NCBI RefSeq assembly: GCF_963924675.1
Contig: NC_089227.1
Span: 47,114,080-47,178,079 of the forward strand
DNA: 64,000 bases
Origin: Phocoena phocoena
Lineage: Eukaryota > Chordata > Mammalia > Artiodactyla > Phocoenidae
Direction: 5' to 3'
The notes under the pieces are model-generated. The model was not told the origin of the DNA. It saw nothing but the letters and a program-made list of their open reading frames with translations, and searched no databases. This document shows, in pieces, positions 60,965-64,000 of the stretch. Position 1 is the first letter of the stretch; every line of letters begins with the position of its first letter. A program made the translations under genes and the position numbers.

Positions 60965-61822
60965 AAATATCCTCCATATGCTAAGTGAAATAAGTCAGAC
61001 AGAGAAACACAAAGACTGTGTGATATCACTTGTATATGGAATCTAAAAAGTACGAGGAACTAGTGAATATAACAAAGGAGCAGACGCACAGATATAGAGA
61101 AGAAATGAGTGGTCATTGGGGAGCGGGGAGGGGCGTTATAGGGGTAGGGGATTAAGAGGTACAAACTATCATGTATAAAATAAGCTGCAAGGATATATTG
61201 TACAACACAGGGAATATATTGCACACCTGTAACATACTATTGTGTAACCAAGCAGAACCGAATGGGGCCTTCCCAGGGACAGACCCCTCCCCCATATCCT
61301 CTGTTTTAGCTCCTCTGTGAAGTGCCTAGGTAACAGTATCTGATGCACATTTCCTGAGTTGTTTTACAGATGCTAAAACCCCCAGGTGGAAGACATTAAC
61401 TAGTTAACTACTCAATGACCAAGAGCACGCAGCCCCCAGGCCTATTGGCGCCTAAGGACAACCTCAAAACCTAAGGTTAACCCCTGTGACACCGCCCTGT
61501 TACCTCACCATTAACCAATCAGAGAATTGTGCACGAGCTGATCAGGTACCCTGGGGCTCCCCTCCCTCACCTTGCCTTTAAAAATACTTTGCTGAAACCC
61601 ATTGGGGATTTCAGGCTTTTTGAGCATTAGCTTTCCCAGACTCCTCGTATTGTGCCTTATAATAAACGCTGACCTTTCTTTCCTTCACCACAACCGGCTG
61701 TCAGTAGGTTGGCTTTACTCTGCGCGGGCAAGCAGACCCAAGTTTGGTTCAGTAACGACTGTATACCAACTATACTTCAATTTTTTTAAAAAACACATAT
61801 GAAAAAGAAAAAAATTTTAATA
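60965..61822 (+). mobile_element. L1 LINE 3' end, split by a solo LTR
   Basis: L1 late ORF2/3' UTR (atgctaagtgaaataagtca, ttgtatatggaatctaaaaa, aaggatatattgtacaacac), resuming after the LTR with accaactatacttcaatttt. Duplication AAAATCTGGATA near 60,950-60,962 and AAAATCTGGGTA at 61,823-61,834. Lies just upstream of the DYNC1I1 CpG island. Confidence 0.85.
61241..61757 (+). mobile_element. Solo LTR of an endogenous retrovirus, inserted in L1
   Basis: About 517 bases starting TGTGTAACCAAGCAGAACC and ending GGTTCAGTAACG. It has a CCAAT box (ttaaccaatcagag, about 61,510), a TATA-like box (tttaaaaatactttg, about 61,577) and AATAAA (about 61,661). Candidate 5-base duplication ACTAT/ACTGT. The flanking L1 text is continuous once it is removed. 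It is unrelated to the provirus LTRs at 44.7 and 51.8 kb. Confidence 0.8.
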
Positions 61823-61989
61823 AAAATCTGGGTAACCATTCTTGGACTCTCCCAAAGCTGCCATAACAGCCGAGTTTTAAGGCCCAGAAATGGATTGGGG
61901 GATTCTAATTGATGCAGGTTTGGCACCATTTTTAGGTAAGCTTTTCATCATGTTTCTTAGATATCTGTGGGGTCATTGTACACATTAGA

Positions 61990-62105
61990 ATGAAAGTAGA
62001 GAGCAAGGACTATATCTCATTCACTGCAGTATCCCCAATATCTACAACAGTGTTTGATGCATAAACGGGTGCTCAATAAATATTCATGAATTTATTTAAT
62101 TGACA
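61990..62105 (+). repeat. L2 LINE 3' end
   Basis: Typical L2 end: gagcaaggactatatctcat, tgcagtatccccaatatcta, gggtgctcaataaatattca. Confidence 0.75.
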
Positions 62106-62299
62106 AGTACTACAGTATTTTCAAAATAAATATAGATCTGATTGTGAATACAATATCATACCTATCTATAAAATGGCCTTCCTTGTTCCAATTTTGCCTT
62201 GCTGACAAATTATTGCGAGCATAAGTATGGCTAAAAAGAGAGAGTTAAAATGTCTTTAGTTAGAAGGAATTCAAACTATTCCAGAAGAAAAATTCTATG

Positions 62300-62540
62300 A
62301 AACAAATACTTGCCACTGCCATGTATTAGATACTTAACATATGTCAAACTCTACAGATATTTTCCTTTAAAATTTTTCAGTAACACTATGTAACAGATAC
62401 AGTGCCCTGCCCATAGAAAATGAATCTGAGCCTCAAAGAAGTTAACTACCTTGCCTGAATTCCACAGCTACTGAGTGATTCACCTGAGATCAGAATCCGT
62501 GTCCACCTGACTTCACAGCTTATACATTCCCACTTGGTAT
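62300..62540 (-). repeat. MIR SINE
   Basis: Inverted MIR: gtattagatacttaacatat, aatctgagcctcaaagaagt, aactaccttgcctgaattcc, gatcagaatccgtgtccacc. Confidence 0.75.
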
Positions 62541-64000
62541 TACTGTCTCTCCACTATGAGGGTTGACGAATGTCCACTACCTGCAAAGCATTGTGTTATG
62601 TTAGGAGTTTCAGATGGTCCAAAATTGAGGAGAATATAATCCCTTTTCACAAGTAAGGTTAAAATCCAGTTGAAGGTGGAAAAAGAGATAAAGACAACAT
62701 ATAATTAAAGACAAACCATAAGGAAATGGTCAAAGCCGTACAATGTGTTAAGAGTACTCAAATAAGAGCCCATCTGGTATGAGTGGGGGAGATTGTAGGA
62801 GGAAACTAGAATTATGAATATGGATAATATTTGAAATGGGTAGGTAAGGTTTTTAACAGTAGAAATGAAGAAGGGAGAACATTTTCAGGCATAAACAAAG
62901 CTCCAAAGAAGAGAAAGCACTATGTATACTTAGTAAATGTTGAGTGAGCCAGCTTTTTGGAGCAAAACAGACTCATAGGGGAGCAGATGTGGGCCTTAAG
63001 GGATGCTGAAGAGCAGACAATCGAGTACCACAATTACAGATATTTGAGCAGGAAATGACGCTTGAGGAGAGTCATCTGAGGGTATCTAAGTATAGGGGAC
63101 TGGAACAAGCAAAGGCTGAAGAGACCAATTGGAAGTTCATTGTAAAAATCCAGGCCAGGATTAAGAAGGTCTAAATTTGTCAATCGTATTCATCACGAAG
63201 AGCTTGAAATACATGCCTGGCACAAATTAAACCCTCGGTAAAAAGCAGTTGTAATTATTTTTATTATGTACTCAGGCATAGTACAGATCTTGGGTGTGGG
63301 ACTGGAAATGAATAAGAAATAAATGGTCTCTATATTCCAGAGACTCAAAATCTAAAGAAAAGACACCACTGGCTTTAATACCAAAGCAGACTAAGAAAAG
63401 CAGAACAATTAAAAACATTTGCCACGAGAGATCGAGAAGGAGAAAATGCATTCCACTTGGGAATTTTTGTTATCTGGAAGGTCTTGTTGAAGAGGTTCTG
63501 GGTGTTTGTGTTTAGTTAGATGCAAATTTTGACATATGGTGATGTGCACTTGAGAATGAGGTTAGAAAACAGGCACAAAAAGAGGTATAGACCTTCTGTT
63601 TATTGATAGATCTTAATTTTTTAGAGCATTCTAGGTTTACAAAAAAATTGTGCAGAAAGTACAGAGAGTTCCCACATAACCCCCGACAAATTATAAACTG
63701 GTCATTGCAACTAACCTGTTTCACCTCTTAATCTAGCTATTGCTTCAAAGTTTGAAAGAAGGTCTTCAAGAACAGATTAAATGACTACCAAAGAACATAA
63801 TGGGCAAATTCCTAACTTGCTATAGCCATTAGGACGTTGCTTTAGTGCCTCCAGAGAGACAGTGGTGTGGCTAAGCTCCCCATTTCTGGAATTAGACTGT
63901 CTGGGTGTGAACTTGCCTACCACTTACTGCTTTTATATATTTGTACACGTTACTAGACTCCTCGAAGACCCACGTCTCCTAGAAGGAAAAAAGGGGCAAT
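62541..64000. other. Sequence upstream of DYNC1I1, no gene seen
   Basis: AT-rich, no convincing open frame, SINE or L1 insertion. A MIR-like fragment may lie at about 63,880-63,960 (gaattagactgtctgggtgt). Nothing else is recognised. Confidence 0.6.

Overview
This window is mammalian nuclear DNA, most likely from a cetacean (dolphin or whale). The evidence is a set of ten tRNA-derived CHR-type SINEs (six CHR-2-like, four CHR-1-like), artiodactyl-type L1 3' ends, and older MIR, L2 and MER20 repeats shared by placental mammals. No ruminant BovB or Bov-tA element was recognised. Species cannot be read from the sequence alone.

The only protein-coding gene recognised is the 5' end of DYNC1I1 (cytoplasmic dynein 1 intermediate chain 1), read on the minus strand. 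A CpG island at about 59,880-60,680 holds the promoter and a probable noncoding exon 1 ending at a CAG|GTAAAC donor (last base 60,317). Exon 2 (19,441-19,557) carries the start codon. Exon 3 (11,665-11,779) and exon 4 (8,859-8,949) follow with matching phases. Together they encode residues 1-104, the dynactin- and NudE-binding N-terminal arm and the phosphorylated serine-rich segment. The gene continues past position 1; the WD-repeat part lies outside the window. Intron 1 is about 40.8 kb, intron 2 7.66 kb, intron 3 2.7 kb, and intron 4 is incomplete.

Most of the rest is transposon-derived. Intron 1 contains a broken plus-strand class I (gammaretrovirus-like) endogenous provirus (44,658-52,437). 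It has two LTRs, a primer-binding site resembling the tRNA-Leu complement, degraded gag, pro, pol and env, and two later SINE insertions. Intron 1 also holds an older solo LTR (43,960-44,471), a hAT-like DNA element (about 25,945-27,575), a MER20 (54,474-54,650) and several L1 insertions with clear target-site duplications. One of these L1s (31,708-32,941) carries about 250 bp of non-L1 sequence before its final poly(A), the signature of a 3' transduction. About 0.7 kb upstream of the likely DYNC1I1 start, a second solo LTR (61,241-61,757) sits inside an L1, pointing away from the gene.

No new gene system was found. The items most worth a second look are the L1 3' transduction, an insertion made only of a poly(A) tail (20,743-20,752), an unidentified retrocopy (41,812-42,356), long hairpins at 57,998-58,085 and 22,512-22,554, a stem-loop with a palindromic loop in the provirus leader, and the LTR next to the promoter. 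The many open reading frames inside SINEs, the CpG island and L2 fragments are judged to be chance frames.
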